This document shows, one piece after another, positions 46,485 to 60,991 of a stretch of DNA of 64,000 nt. Source of the DNA: Eutypella sp. D-1 (lineage: Eukaryota > Ascomycota > Sordariomycetes > Xylariales > Diatrypaceae). The stretch covers positions 1,736,001-1,800,000 of the forward strand of contig JAJTTP010000009.1 in the NCBI GenBank assembly GCA_023313575.1. The letters run 5' to 3'. Below the pieces are notes generated by a model. That model was not told the DNA's origin. It worked only from the letters and a program-made list of their open reading frames with translations, and did no database searches. The translations under genes and the position numbers were made by a program. Numbering within the stretch: the stretch's first letter is position 1; the number at the start of each line of letters is the position of its first letter.

Positions 46485-49400
46485 CTAGAAAGGCTTCACA
46501 CCACCATTAAGCCGAAAGGGGATGTGACCCGTGCTTCCGTTCGGACTAAACATGTTGGGCGGGCCGTGGCGTTCGTCGTGGCTCGGTGTCATCGAGTGGG
46601 ATGCGGTGGAGGATATGCTATTCATGGTTCCCGTTCGCGAAAAGGAGAGGCCGCCCATGGCCATCAACGCGTCCGCCCGTTCAAAGACGTTGCCGTTGAA
46701 TGCATTAGCAAATGAGGCGCTCTGTGGGGTCGACGGGACAGTCGCCTGCACGGCTGGCCCGAGAGCAGCACTTTGAGGCGTCATGGGCATTTGTCCTTGA
46801 GATGCCGCGGAGTGCGTAGCGTAATGTCCTTGGGCATAACGGGGAGCCGGATCTCCGCCATTGGCGGCATGTCGGAAAAGAGGAGCCCATGGCGAACACA
46901 TAATGGACTGATTTGTCTCCTTGACACCGATCTGGATCGGCCTGAGCCTCGTCCGGATATCCAACGGCAGTGAAATTTGCTCCATTGAGTATCTTAGTTT
47001 GTTTCCGAATTCAACCCACGAATCAATAAAACTCTTGCAAAGATTCCAGAACCCAGGGTCGTTCCTGACACCCGGCTCTTTGAGTTTAATGCGCGACAGG
47101 CGGCTCTTGAGCTTCTCCGTCGCTCTGATTGATACGCCGCATTTATCCACAAGGTGTTTCCAACAGTTGATGACGTGCTCCGGCGCTCGTGCCATTTCCG
47201 CGTTGCGTCTGCTTGCATTGAACTGCATTTGGAAATTCGGGAGGGTTCGCAGAACCAGATCTGATGATTTCTGCAATGATAGGAAGATCTTATCAAACTG
47301 CCGTTCTTCCCTGGTTAGATCAGGCGTATAACGACCGTCCGTGCTCGACGCGAAGGATTCCCCAGACCGAGGAGTCATAGTTGTGATCTGAGCAGTTCTT
47401 GGGTTGCTGTCCATGAAAGGGGAAGAGACATCCGTTGCCACACGGAGACTGCTTGGGTTGTGGACAAAAGCCCCTGGCCGCGTTCGAAGCCTCAGGACCG
47501 GTGGTTCAGCCGGAGGCACTGCCGAAGTCTGACGTGAATGTGGCTTGATCGTGTCACCGAATCCTTGTGTTCGGTTGCCGTTAGGAGCTTGGCTTGGGAT
47601 GCCCATCGCGGCCTCGCTCGCTGTGACACGTATCTCCATGATACTATTGTACAGTAGCATTAGCATGGTGCGCATATATCGCGGATCACCATTGTCCACA
47701 ATGGTATCCATATTTGCGGCTAGAAGTGAGCATATATGACTATAGGCATTAATTAAAGTCAGAACAGCCCGCTGTACATTCTCGTTCTCTCGTGGGGTGA
47801 CTGCGCCGTTTTCCGTAGCAAACTGGTGCTTTTGAATTTCCGTCTCCAATTCTTCGACATGGACATTAGTGTTGTAAAAGACGATCTCTAGACTTGACCT
47901 CTTCGCCGTCCCGTCGCTAGTCAACCTTGTGAATAGCTGAATCATGGGGTGAACCTGAAAGATGGAGTACAGTATCCCCTTGGCTGATTCGACGATGGGG
48001 TCAAGTATCCTAGACTCGCGGCGCTGCTCCGGCAAGACCGAAAGACGTCGAACGTAATTGGGCCGCTGAAGAAGAGGCTCCGGGGGGCTACCAGGGATAG
48101 CCGTGCCCGATGACGAGGTGTTCACGGTACCGGTCATGGACGAGCCATGGCTCAAACCCCGGTAATGGCTGAATCGATTGTTCGCTTGTGTTTCGTCGAG
48201 AGTTCCCAGTTCGTTGGCCCGCTTTGAGACAATGCCCATCCGTCTTTGGCGTTCTGATGGTCGCTCCGGCCGAGTAGTTTGGAAGGACGACTCGCTATGT
48301 GACCGGTGTCGCTCGTTTGGATTACCGATAGTCAAGGGCATAACTGTCGGCCGGCGCATGGCGGAATTCTGTTGCGACAAACCACGAGCATGTGACCGAG
48401 AGGGTATCGGCGGCGCTCGGATATTCGGTGACCGTATGTCTAAAACGTCGTTGCCGTTGACCCTGACGGGAAACCGGCCGCTAGCGACTCGTCTCAGGGG
48501 CGGCCGAGGCGTCTCTATATAATCGCTAGAATCATCCAATCCTTCCAGCTGCTCCCTCTCCCTCCCGTTGAGGTGCTGTAACCTCTGCTTCATGTACTTC
48601 TTGATGTGGGCTGTCAGTACCACCTCGTTCACTTCATTCTCCTTGAGAAACCCTTCGTTGGGAGGCGTGATGGCTTCGACCTGCAAGACCTCCCTTGGGG
48701 GGAAAGTGATGTTGTTTCCCTCTAGTTTTAATGCCTGTAGGGACACCATCTCAGCCAAACAAAGGGGTAGCTCCTCGATCCGGTTATTAGGCACAGATAA
48801 GACCTTGAGGGAGGTCATCTTTGCGATATCGGGAGGTAGGACCCGGATCTTGTTCCTACCCAGATCCAGAATCTCCAAGGACTTGAGGTCGCATAACTAG
48901 AAAATCCGTTAGCTGCCCACTCGTCGAGGGAGGACATCCAAGGTGTAATATTTACCGGCATTGGAAACTGCTCTATTCGGTTGTTCCTAACATTGAGGTA
49001 GCGCAGCGTCGTGCACTCGGAGAACCTGGCAGGGAAAGACGACAGTTTGTTGTGGGAGAGGGCAAGACTATACCCCGGAGAAATTTAGCATGTTAGTGAG
49101 ATTAGATCTTTGAGTCTGTTGCCAGCGTGGAGGGTTGACTGTTATGACTGACCGTTCCAACTCATGCTTGAAAATATCGACGACCTCGTCAGGCAACTCA
49201 TGAATCTTCTTACGACTCAGGTCGATGGTGATGCCGGGTTTTAACTCGTTGCTCACACCGCTGGCCTCAGCGGCCTGACTCTCATTTTCTTGGATGGCAT
49301 TGTTCATAGCCTCTCTAGCCAGCGCAATGACCTGGTTCGCCGAGATGGGGGGAACTGCTGTGGACAGCGTCGAGTTTGCTGCGCTGCTCGAGGCAGAGTG

Positions 49401-49562
49401 GTGGTACTTCTCGGGTATAGGAGGAGGGGGGGGCATGGCTGTCGATGGAGTAGGGGGGATTCTTCTTATTCCCTGGGTCGTCGGGCTGACAGGATAGCCT
49501 CTGATGGAGGAAGACGGAGGGGCGATAGTGGCAGCAGCCATTCCATTCAGTGCGATACTCAT
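46485..49562 (-). CDS. SOG2: Leucine-rich-repeat protein Sog2 (RAM signalling network)
   Basis: Exons 49562-49153, 49067-48956 and 48896-46485 give 977 residues. Sog2 is a core scaffold of the RAM/MOR network that activates the NDR kinase Cbk1/Cot1 for polarised growth and cell separation. The ATG at 49562 follows an open frame that begins with CTG. The N-terminus is Ser/Pro-rich (poly-Pro before IPEKYHH). Residues about 110-250 hold leucine-rich repeats: ITIDLSRKKIHELPDEV, LALSHNKLSSFPARF, LNVRNNRIEQFPMP, LDLGRNKIRVLPPDI, LSVPNNRIEELP and LKLEGNNITFPP. The remainder is the SOG2 domain, with VESAKGILYSIFQVH and long helical segments. The split LRR exons join in phase (2, then 0). Confidence 0.94.
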
Positions 49563-50681
49563 CGTGGATAAAACTGGCAACAGCTCGCCAGCAGCCACTT
49601 CAGTTGTTTGTATGCCACTTATATAGGCAAATAATCCGAGTGAATCGTATGGTACCCTTATTAGAGAGGAGGGGGTTAATGGAAATCGTGGAAGACTCTT
49701 AGATTGAATATACTTGTGGTGCCGACTTAGTAGGTGAGGCGTTCAATTCTAAAACCATTGTGGGATGGATTATTACACAAAGATGTAAGGTGGACTTGGG
49801 TACTTGAGTATACAAAGGCGAAGTCGTAACCGAGAATGTGATGATCGGTCGGGGGGGTATCGATTTATCGATTAGATGTTAAGTTTCGATCAACGTGCTG
49901 GATCGTCTAAAAGGGGTTGACATTGAGAGCGCGACTCGGCAAATCAGGAACTCTAACAATATGAAAATCATTAATAGGAACACACAGGGTAAGAAAGATG
50001 TCGCTATTATTGATAGTGAGGGGTGTTTGAATAAGGACTGAAACAAAGACAGCCCAGACCAGAGGTAGTGTGATAGAGAGAACAGGGAGATAAGAGACGA
50101 GAGACAAGAGACAGCACAGCGGAGAAGACACGAGACTAGATGTTAGAGTAGAGACTAGGAATTACGTAGGGACAATAAACGATTTGGATGGGAAGGCTTT
50201 AATGACAACCCTCCGCAATGACTCGCTGGTAAGAGAAAGGAAGACGGAAAGAATAGAAGGGGGGGAAGAGAAAAGAAAGAAAAAAAAAGGTTTGAAGTTG
50301 AAACAGATTTGGTCGGCAGCTCTTCAGCTCCTCCGAGAGATGGGGATGGGTACGGACGGCATGGCATGGCATGGCAGCATGGATGTCAAGGGTATTCAAG
50401 GGTGTTGTTATGTACTAAGTATGTTATGTTTAAGGGTTGTTCAGTGTCACGCATACATACCCTAGGTAGGCGGTAGGTAGGTACCTAAAGAGAAAGAGAG
50501 GTACGTAGAAGAAGTAGGTGTAGGTACTAGAGTAGTAGTTTTAGAGTGAATAGATAAACAGATGATACTTACGTTTTTCTTTGATATTTCGTAGTGTAGT
50601 ATGTATGTAGATGTATGTAGTTGAGCACTGGAGTAGAGACCGACCGACGTTGAAAAAGATCACCCCCTTGCTGAATGAAGA

Positions 50682-50753
50682 GGGTCCTGGAGGTCCTGGA
50701 GGTCCTTGCTCCTGGCTCCTGGCTCCTTGCTCGTTTGTTCCTTGCTCCCTGGC
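50682..50753. repeat. GGTCCTGGA / GCTCCTG tandem repeats
   Basis: Nearly three copies of a 9-bp unit (GGTCCTGGA) run into copies of a 7-bp CTCCTGG-type unit. The array is about 0.9-1.1 kb upstream of the SOG2 start. Visible directly; function unknown. Confidence 0.8.
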
Positions 50754-50956
50754 TGAGTGTGCGACCGGCTCTTCGTTCCTTTGGCTTCCGTATTCTGTGC
50801 ATATGATAGTGTAATGTTGATCAGGAAAAAGAAGGATGTCCAGCAATTCCAGCTCAGACAACGTTGCGGACCTTGCCCCAAGCCTTGACCAGCTTGAGGC
50901 TGGGTTCTGCTGGGTTGGGCTGGGCTGGTCTAGAGTCGGATAGTTGTGGGTTTTTG

Positions 50957-50997
50957 TGGATGTTTTTTGGGATGTTTTGGATGTTTTGGATGTTTCT
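50957..50997. repeat. GGATGTTTT tandem repeat
   Basis: Four imperfect copies of a 9-bp unit, variable in the T-run length. Confidence 0.8.
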
Positions 50998-53082
50998 CTA
51001 ATCTGGATAATTGTGTTGTGTTGAAGGTAGAGAGAAGACTTGGAAGACCTCCCGACGTAAACGGGCTTGAACGGGTTAGAGAAGGTCAGTCGCGTCTTGC
51101 CTACCTGGGTAGGTGGATAGCTTTAGCTTACTCCTGTGTATCCTGTGTATGCACGTAGTCGGAATAAGAATCTAGATATGCAACTATACGTAGTTACTGG
51201 TAGTCTTACATGCAGTAAAGCGGTTCACGGGTCTGGATGTACTTAGTAATCATCCCTTGCCCAGGCGGCTTAGGTACCTACCTAAGGTAAGTAAGTATCC
51301 TCCCTTCTGTTAAGGGGAAGGGTATACGATATAAATCACTTATCGTCCTCTTGTTCTTAAGACCGTTTCTTTCTTCAAATCCTAGTTAATAAATATACTC
51401 AGCCTGTCAGGCATCACGCCGAGAATGCCTAATGCGGAGTCCTCTAGGCAAGTAAGTGATAGGATGACAAGATATACTACTAGACCTATGGCGGCTATAG
51501 GCTTGTCCTGTGTTGTCCACACTTGTCCACACCTGAGCAATAGGGGGCAGTAGTCACATTCAGACGAAAAAGGGGAGCACAAAGGAGGTCCATTTAAATA
51601 TATCACATGCGCCGTCACACAAAACACCAACAAAAAAACAATTAATGAACCGCTCTCTCTCCCGATTGATCAGCTGTGAAATGGCCGATCCGATATGTTA
51701 AGCCAGTAAGCTGCCCGCCTGTCTTGGGTTGTTTATTGGTCTCTCAGGCAGCCAGGACAACTCGTAAACGCAGTAAGCTAGCCCTAGAGAGTACGGAACT
51801 CCAGGGGCTCTTGGTGTTTTGACTGTTTTAACTGGTATGTAGTTATCAAATCCACCATAATGTGGGCTGGGGGTGGCAGGGTTATCTGTAGTACCGCCTG
51901 TATGTACTATTAAAGTATTGGCAGCGGGGAAGTCATGTTTGAGCCTAATATGGCGCGTTTAGCGGCTCTGGTGGCATTTCTATTGTCCCATAAATGAAGA
52001 TTTGAAGTTAATAGTAAGCCTTCAGAGCAGGACTTAGAAAGAGAGAAGTTGGCAGTTAAACAAATATTTGTGCTGACTTTAGGCTGACAACATAGGCGCA
52101 ACCAGAGTCTAAAACTTAACAACTTACTATACCATAGTCAGCCCTGAAGTACTTATCATCATTGCCAAAAGGGCTTGTATGCAGGGGAACTAGATATTCA
52201 TGTATCCCCTAGCATATCTACACGCTACAATACGCCACACGGGAACGAGCCGAGCGGACCCCTTACCACCATATACCTACATACATACACATATGTATAT
52301 TGTCTACTTCGTAGTGGGAACGAATCAGATCGGATAGGAATGTATATATAGAAACTCGGTATAAAGATCAACAACGAAGCCTCTTTGTCAAAAAAGAAAA
52401 ACATGCGTTATGTTGGGAGTACAATATTCTATACAGCCTAGGTATTTCAAGCATAATATGCATATTTTATAGCAGTGCCTAGCCAATAGAGGAGCAGTTG
52501 CACTCATGGATCTGTTGAATATGCAGCTACCGCCTCATTTATTGCATTTCAAAGCATTTAAGCATGTCAATTTATTGTTGACCTACCCATTAGCCCAGGA
52601 TCTCTTCCAGGTACATGGAAATTACACTCGCGTGGCAGACGGGCTTACCATGCACCTGCGCTCGACCTACATATTCCACTTAGGGGGAGATTATATCAAC
52701 TGAAGGGACCTCAGGACCTCGGGGAGGTCAGAGAGATAACGTTTTTTCCGGCTAGGTGCCGATGACGAAACAAGGACAAGAAAATAAATGAAATAAACTA
52801 AATCCCACGGCCCAAACACACAGACATACATACACATACGCACGCATATCCTGACAGGCCGGATCCTCTCCGGGCCCTCGAATTCCATTGGAATCTCGGC
52901 TAAACCATGCGGATACGGCGCGGCGCGTGAGCGTGAAAGGAGACGGAGCAGCGTGCATCAAGGACTGTTTAGCAGCTAGCTAGGAAGGTAGTGACTGTAA
53001 ATACCTGCCAAAGGTAGGCGAGGACACACTCGATCTATCTGGCCAAGTCAAGGGCAAGGCCCATCTTCCTTCATCAACAACA

Positions 53083-54687
53083 ATGCCACCCCTGCAGCGG
53101 TCCGGCTCCTTCGTCTCTCCGGACCTGGAATATACTCTGCGGAAGCAGTTCGGCAAGACTAGCTTTCGCCCGCACCAGCGCGAGATCATAAAGGCCGCGC
53201 TCGACGGGAAGGATGTCTTCGTCCAGGCTGCCACATCCTTCGGCAAGAGCCTGTGCTTCCAGCTACCGGCCGTGTTGGACCAGGGCAGTACGTGTTGCCC
53301 CCCCCCCCCCCTTCAGGACCCACCCGCGCCGGCGAGCATAAGAAAAGCTAACATCACCGGGGTGGCAACTTTGCCCGCTCTACGCTGCCCTGCCACAGTC
53401 ACGATTGTAGTATCGCCGCTGCTAAGCCTGATGATGAACCAAGTAGAAGCGCTACGGGGCGCGGGAGTGGAGGCGCGGTCGCTGAACAGCGGGACGGGGA
53501 CGGCGGAGCGGGAGGGGATCCTAGCGGACCTGAAGACGGGCCATCCGCGGACGCGGCTGCTGTACGTGACGCCGGAGCTGTGCGCGCAGGAGGGGTTCCG
53601 GGCGCGCCTGCGCCTCGTGCACGAGCAGCGCGAGCTCGCGCGCGTCGCCGTCGACGAGGCCCACTGCATCTCCGAGTGGGGCCATGACTTCCGCCCGGAC
53701 TTCAAGCGCCTCGCCTGGTTCCGCGCCTCCTTCCCCGACGTCCCCCTCATGTGCCTCACCGCCACCGCCAACCCCCGCGTCCGCCGCGACGTCCTCTCCA
53801 CCCTGGGCCTGCTCGACGACAACGCCGCCGCCGGGAATCCCGCCGACTCCGACCGTCTTCGCACTTTCACCATGACGGCGTACCGCCCGAACCTGCACCT
53901 CGAGGTGCGGTTCACGCGAGATGAGGACGACCGGCGACTAGAGGACTTCCTGCGATGGATCCGGGGCGTGCACGGACGGCGGGCGGCAGGCGCGCGTGGG
54001 GCCGAGGTAGCGGCGGCGGGGGAGCGCGCGGACGGGGTCTCGGGGATCATCTATACGACATCGCGGGACGAATGCGAAGGGTTGGCAGCGCAGCTACGGC
54101 GCGAGGGGGTCGGGGCGCGGGCGTTCCACGCGCGCCTGCCCCGCGAAGCCAAGGAGGCGACGCTTGCGCGCTGGGTCGCTGGCGCCCCCGGCTACGAGGT
54201 CGTCGTCGCCACCACCGCCTTCGGCATGGGCATCGACAAGCGCGACGTCCGCTTCGTCGTTCACTGGCGCCTGCCCAAGTCTTTCGAGGGCTACTACCAG
54301 GAGGCCGGCCGCGCCGGGCGCGACGGCAACGCCGCCTACTGCTTCCTATATTATAGCCGCGAGGACCGCGACCGCGTCAGCAGCATGGTGATGCGGGACC
54401 ACCAGCGCCAAAACGGCGGCGGTGGCGACGGGGGCTCGTCCAACTTCGAGGCCCGCGCCAAGAGCCTGCAGGCCCTCGCCGAGTACTGCGAGAACACCAG
54501 CGCCTGCCGCCACCGCCTCGTGTGCCGCTACTTCGGCGAGACCGAGATCCCCGCCTGCGAGTACGCCTGCGACTGGCACAAGGATAGCGCCGACCTTCAG
54601 CGCCGGTTCCTGAGGGGTCTCGCGAGCGAGGAGTGGGTCAGCACGCAGCGGGAGGAGGGCATGTACGACGTATACTGGGATGACTAG
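53083..54687 (+). CDS. RecQ-family DNA helicase, compact form
   Basis: Exons 53083-53287 and 53399-54687 give 497 residues. It is an ATP-dependent 3'-5' DNA helicase of superfamily 2. Motif 0 is FGKTSFRPHQREII. Motif I is ATSFGKSLCFQLPA, where most RecQ proteins have TGGGKS. Motif Ia is VVSPLLSLM, II is VDEAHCISEWGHDFRPDF, III is LTATA, IV is IIYTTSRDECE, V is VVVATTAFGMGIDKRDVR, and VI is YYQEAGRAGRDG. A C-terminal zinc-binding remnant follows (CRHRLVCRYFGE and CEYACDW). It lacks the winged-helix and HRDC domains of the large RecQ proteins. The intron (53288-53398) is 111 nt, stop-free and holds a C14 run. Nuclear or mitochondrial location is not evident. Confidence 0.93.
   Translation: MPPLQRSGSFVSPDLEYTLRKQFGKTSFRPHQREIIKAALDGKDVFVQAATSFGKSLCFQLPAVLDQGSTCCPPPPLQDPPAPASIRKANITGVATLPALRCPATVTIVVSPLLSLMMNQVEALRGAGVEARSLNSGTGTAEREGILADLKTGHPRTRLLYVTPELCAQEGFRARLRLVHEQRELARVAVDEAHCISEWGHDFRPDFKRLAWFRASFPDVPLMCLTATANPRVRRDVLSTLGLLDDNAAAGNPADSDRLRTFTMTAYRPNLHLEVRFTRDEDDRRLEDFLRWIRGVHGRRAAGARGAEVAAAGERADGVSGIIYTTSRDECEGLAAQLRREGVGARAFHARLPREAKEATLARWVAGAPGYEVVVATTAFGMGIDKRDVRFVVHWRLPKSFEGYYQEAGRAGRDGNAAYCFLYYSREDRDRVSSMVMRDHQRQNGGGGDGGSSNFEARAKSLQALAEYCENTSACRHRLVCRYFGETEIPACEYACDWHKDSADLQRRFLRGLASEEWVSTQREEGMYDVYWDD
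53298..53311. repeat. C14 homopolymer in the RecQ intron
   Basis: A pure C14 run lies 10 nt after the 5' splice site. Slippage would change intron length and, if the intron is retained, the reading frame. Confidence 0.9.
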
Positions 54688-55030
54688 AGACTGAGGGTTT
54701 GCGCTTGATCTATGCATTCAGTCACGGGGGCAGTAATGTTTTAGTTCCGCGCGTCGCATTGTAAAATAGGGCGGTTACAGTGATATAGATACCCGGGGCT
54801 CTGTGCTACTGGCTAGTAGTAATTAGATGTCAGAATTACCAATAACAAGAGAGCAAGTCGCTTTGCGTAAATGGTGAGATTTACTTGGTATTCTTTTATT
54901 CACTTCTACCAAGACCAATATGATACACCTGCCTGTCTATAGTATAAACACCTGGATCTCTTGTCTTATATAATTGGCCCGTGTTCCGGAGTCTAAATCC
55001 GTCCGTCCCTCAACCCGTCCCCAGTATCAT
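54688..55030. other. Short convergent intergenic spacer
   Basis: 343 bp between the RecQ and glutathione-reductase stops. AT-rich, with nothing further seen. Confidence 0.5.
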
Positions 55031-58036
<3,006 letters not shown>

Positions 58037-59164
58037 ATGGTCTCCGCAAAGGCGGCAGCTGCCGCAATTCGCGACACGGTACTGCCGCCGTCCCTTAAGC
58101 TCGCTGAGCTACAGCGCGTCGCTCTCCTCTGCGGGCTCGCGACGTCCGGCACCAAGGCGGACATCAGAGAGCGCATTGCCGAGGTGGCGACTAACGCGCC
58201 CGGTGGCGGCGGGGTCCCGTGGCGTGACCGGCGGATCCTGAGCATAGACCTGGGCCTGCGCAACCTGGGATACGGGCTGCTGACGCCGGCACCGGAGCCG
58301 CGTCGCAAGAAGCTGCAAGATCCTTCTCCCCTGGCTCCGCCACGCGTACAATTGCACGCCTGGATGCGAACCGACCTCGTGGCTCCGCCTACCTCGCCCT
58401 CCCCCGCCGCCGCCGCCGACCCGGCCCTAAGCAAGCGGGAGAAGCTGAAGGAGAAGCAGAAGCAGAGCGAGGCGTTCAGCCCGGCGGCGCTGTCGGAGAC
58501 CGCGGTGCGGCTCGTGCGACACACCCTGCTACCGCTGAAGCCGACGCACGTGCTGATCGAGCGGCAGCGATTCCGGTCGGGCAACGCGGCCCCGGTCCTC
58601 GAGTGGACGCTGCGGGTCAACACGCTCGAGGCCATGATCTACGCCGCCTTCCGGACGCTGCGCGAGTGTGGACAATGGGAGGGCGAGGTCGTCTCCGTCC
58701 CACCGCTGCGCGTTGGCCCGTTCTGGATGGCAGGTGCTGATGGGGGCGGTGCTGGTGGTGGTACTAAGAAGGCCGAGGCCGCGGATACAGATCTCGATCT
58801 CGAAGAGCTGAAAGGGGAGACCGAGACCACGAGGAGGAGAAAGTCTTCCCGCCAGGCGAAACTGAACATGAAGAAGGAAAAGATCGACATCCTGGGCAAT
58901 TGGCTTTCAGAGGGGGCCGTCATATCGCCGCAAACCAAGGGCGTCGAGGCTATGATTCAGACGTACTTTGAGCACTGGAGACGGAAGCCTGGCGCGCGGA
59001 AGACGAAGACGCGGATAAATGAGCTGGGCATCGAGGAGGAGGCTATCAAGAAGATCGACGATCTCGCCGACAGCCTCTTGCAGGGCATGGCGTGGATCAG
59101 GTGGGAAGAAAACAAGGAGAGCTTAAAAAGTAGTGAAAGCGTCATGAAGCTGTTAAGCGGATGA
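58037..59164 (+). CDS. CCE1: Mitochondrial Holliday-junction resolvase (Cce1/Ydc2 family)
   Basis: A single exon encodes 375 residues starting at an ATG at 58037. Cce1/Ydc2 proteins cut four-way DNA junctions in mitochondria and help segregate mitochondrial DNA. Residues about 18-52 resemble the family's SAP-like junction-binding helix pair (LKLAELQRVALLCGLATSGT). The RNase-H-like core begins with ILSIDLGLRNLGYG (catalytic Asp 71), followed by HVLIERQRFRSG (catalytic Glu 175) and the region around GAVISPQTKGVEAMI. A Lys/Glu-rich insertion (KREKLKEKQKQ) and a Gly/acid loop (about 235-270) expand the core relative to yeast. The C-terminus is charged and helical. Mitochondrial targeting is inferred from the family; the N-terminus is Ala/Lys/Arg-rich. 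Confidence 0.9.
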   Translation: MVSAKAAAAAIRDTVLPPSLKLAELQRVALLCGLATSGTKADIRERIAEVATNAPGGGGVPWRDRRILSIDLGLRNLGYGLLTPAPEPRRKKLQDPSPLAPPRVQLHAWMRTDLVAPPTSPSPAAAADPALSKREKLKEKQKQSEAFSPAALSETAVRLVRHTLLPLKPTHVLIERQRFRSGNAAPVLEWTLRVNTLEAMIYAAFRTLRECGQWEGEVVSVPPLRVGPFWMAGADGGGAGGGTKKAEAADTDLDLEELKGETETTRRRKSSRQAKLNMKKEKIDILGNWLSEGAVISPQTKGVEAMIQTYFEHWRRKPGARKTKTRINELGIEEEAIKKIDDLADSLLQGMAWIRWEENKESLKSSESVMKLLSG

Positions 59165-59684
59165 TTATACCCTTTTAACCCATCTTTCCAAAGTGATTGT
59201 GCACCGCTCTTAGAAGATCGTAGATAACTGCTACATGGCGGCACTTGCTTCTACATGGAAAGGATGTAGTACGGCTACAAGACTGTGTGACCAGATAAAT
59301 AACCTGTTTCCAAGGACATCGTCTCCAAAGTAGCACTGAGTCTGCCTGAGTCACAACTCCTGCTTTATATATAGTAGTGTATTGCTTCCTCTGTGGTCCG
59401 CACCAGCTTTACTAGTGCCCAGCGTAGCCTATCAATTTATCATGTTCCAAGACCTGCAAATGGCAGCAGAAAGATGATTAAGTCGTATTCACCAACATGA
59501 GTGACATGCCGAACAATATCTTAGGCAGATTTGTGACCATCATCAAATTTTACACGATAAAATGACACTGCCCCTTCTCTTGAAACAGAGGGGTTTAATA
59601 CATACCCAACACAATCGCAGCCATAGATGTAATCCTCCTCAAGGGACTCAAAACCCAATGCTGCACATGACAGGCCTGGTACTT
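59165..59684. other. Intergenic, convergent 3' regions
   Basis: AT-rich spacer between CCE1 and the 199-aa gene. Nothing recognisable was seen. Confidence 0.5.
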
Positions 59685-60360
59685 TCAGCGTATCCCTCTC
59701 AACAAGTACTTCAGAGGCCCATGTGCCTTAGCCTGCCACTTAGGAAAGAACTTGTCATTGCGTTTAGTGTATTTTCGAAGTTTTATGACATTCGGGAATA
59801 TTTGAGCTTCATTGCCCATCCGTTTGTAGTCTAGGAGGTCGACGAGATTCACATGCACGCGGCGAACTGCCTAGAAAGGAACGAAGCTTTAGTTGGGAGG
59901 ACGACATATAGGCTCGCCATAGTAGGAAATTAATGTTACTACAAACCTTGCGGCACTCCGTGACAGTATCTGGAATTGGCTTGATACGAACCGCTTCGCA
60001 AAGCTCTTTCCAACCCCAGAGTGACTCAGGATCTTTGCCGTAATTCTCCCCGAACTCTGAAATCAGCGCTTCCTGGTATTCGTGCTTGACAAGCTGAGCA
60101 CGTTTGCCCTGTTCGGTAGTGTTTTCTTTTTTGAAGTGTTTCTTTGTCCATCCATAATGGCTGCAGAGCGCCTTAAACTCTTTCGATATTTGTGCGGTCG
60201 CATCATGCGCGAAGCTCGGGTGCTTCGCGAAGAAATCCTCCACGGGCGAGAACGCTTTCTTGTATTTGGCGGGTGTCGAAGAGAAAAGGCGGAAATTTGA
60301 CCTTGTGAATGATTCACCAAGTCCATACTTAGCGAAGCGTGAGAACGTCCCTTTATACAT
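59685..60360 (-). CDS. Conserved fungal hypothetical protein, 199 aa, mitochondrial-type N-terminus
   Basis: Exons 60360-59947 and 59870-59685 join in phase 0 to give 199 residues. The second exon has no start codon of its own and is easily missed, but it continues the conserved block ECRKAVRRVHVNLVDLL across the splice. The N-terminus (residues 1-35; Arg/Lys/Ser/Phe-rich, FRLFSSTP) looks like a mitochondrial presequence. Then come FFAKHPSF, EFKALCSHYGW, a Lys-rich helix, WGWKELCEAVRIKPIP and the CRKAVRRVHVN block. The overall pattern (aromatic-Pro segment, GW, W..LC, P.P, CR..V..VHVN) recalls a widespread Pezizomycotina family without assigned function; that match is from memory. The C-terminus is basic (KYLLRGIR). 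The neighbouring CCE1 gene is tail to tail. Confidence 0.78.
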
Positions 60361-60991
60361 TGCGGTGGGTGTATCCTGGGAACTTCAGATTATGTTTTAC
60401 GTGACTGATGTTGGCTATTAATGGAGTTTAGTCTCGCGTGCCGAAGGGATCACCGCCTTCTCATATTTGCAGTTACTGTCCGTTTGCAGGTTTCTTTCCG
60501 GCAGCCAATGGGCTGTGTGCCCATCAGATCTCGCTACCTGTTCCCGTTTGGTTATGCCCTAACCCGTATCCAAAGCCATCGATAACGACTTGGTTGGCAT
60601 GGACCTAGGCAGCCAGGTAGTCAATTTGAGAGACTTCCAAACACCCGTGGTTCGAAAGCCAACCATCTAGTGATATTCGTTGTACGTCTTACAACAGACA
60701 TTGAAGGAGGCATGCTGATTAATACTAGTCTTCTACATAACGGCTGGCTGCTGTGTAGCTGACATGTGTTCAAATTTCCCTCTTCACATTCGTTTGTAAG
60801 AGATGATCAGTGCGTTTCAAGAGCGTTCGACTGACGTTGGAGCTCCAGACGTCCTCGAAGGGGGTCCGTAGGAGGTGGTACTATACCATGTGCAATACAA
60901 ATTAAATTCATAAAGGTTACATAAATATTATGAAGAGGCACAGGGATATATGTAATAATTTACCGTACAGTCGAATCCCACTTCCCCATAC
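60361..60991. other. Intergenic region
   Basis: The promoter of the 199-aa gene and the 3' side of the 183-aa gene. No coding or repeat signal was seen. Confidence 0.4.

Larger units (their letters stand above)
49563..53082. other. Intergenic region, 3.5 kb, divergent promoters
   Basis: This is the upstream region of SOG2 (minus) and RecQ (plus). It carries CCTAGGTAGG tracts (50461-50490, 51266-51292), a GGTCCTGGA/CTCCTGG tandem (50682-50753) and a GGATGTTTT tandem (50957-50997). No open frame looks like a gene. Confidence 0.5.

Noticed and set aside
50682..50997. Tandem repeats considered as a CRISPR array
   Set aside because: Units are 7-9 bp with no spacers, in a eukaryotic promoter region; they are simple minisatellites.
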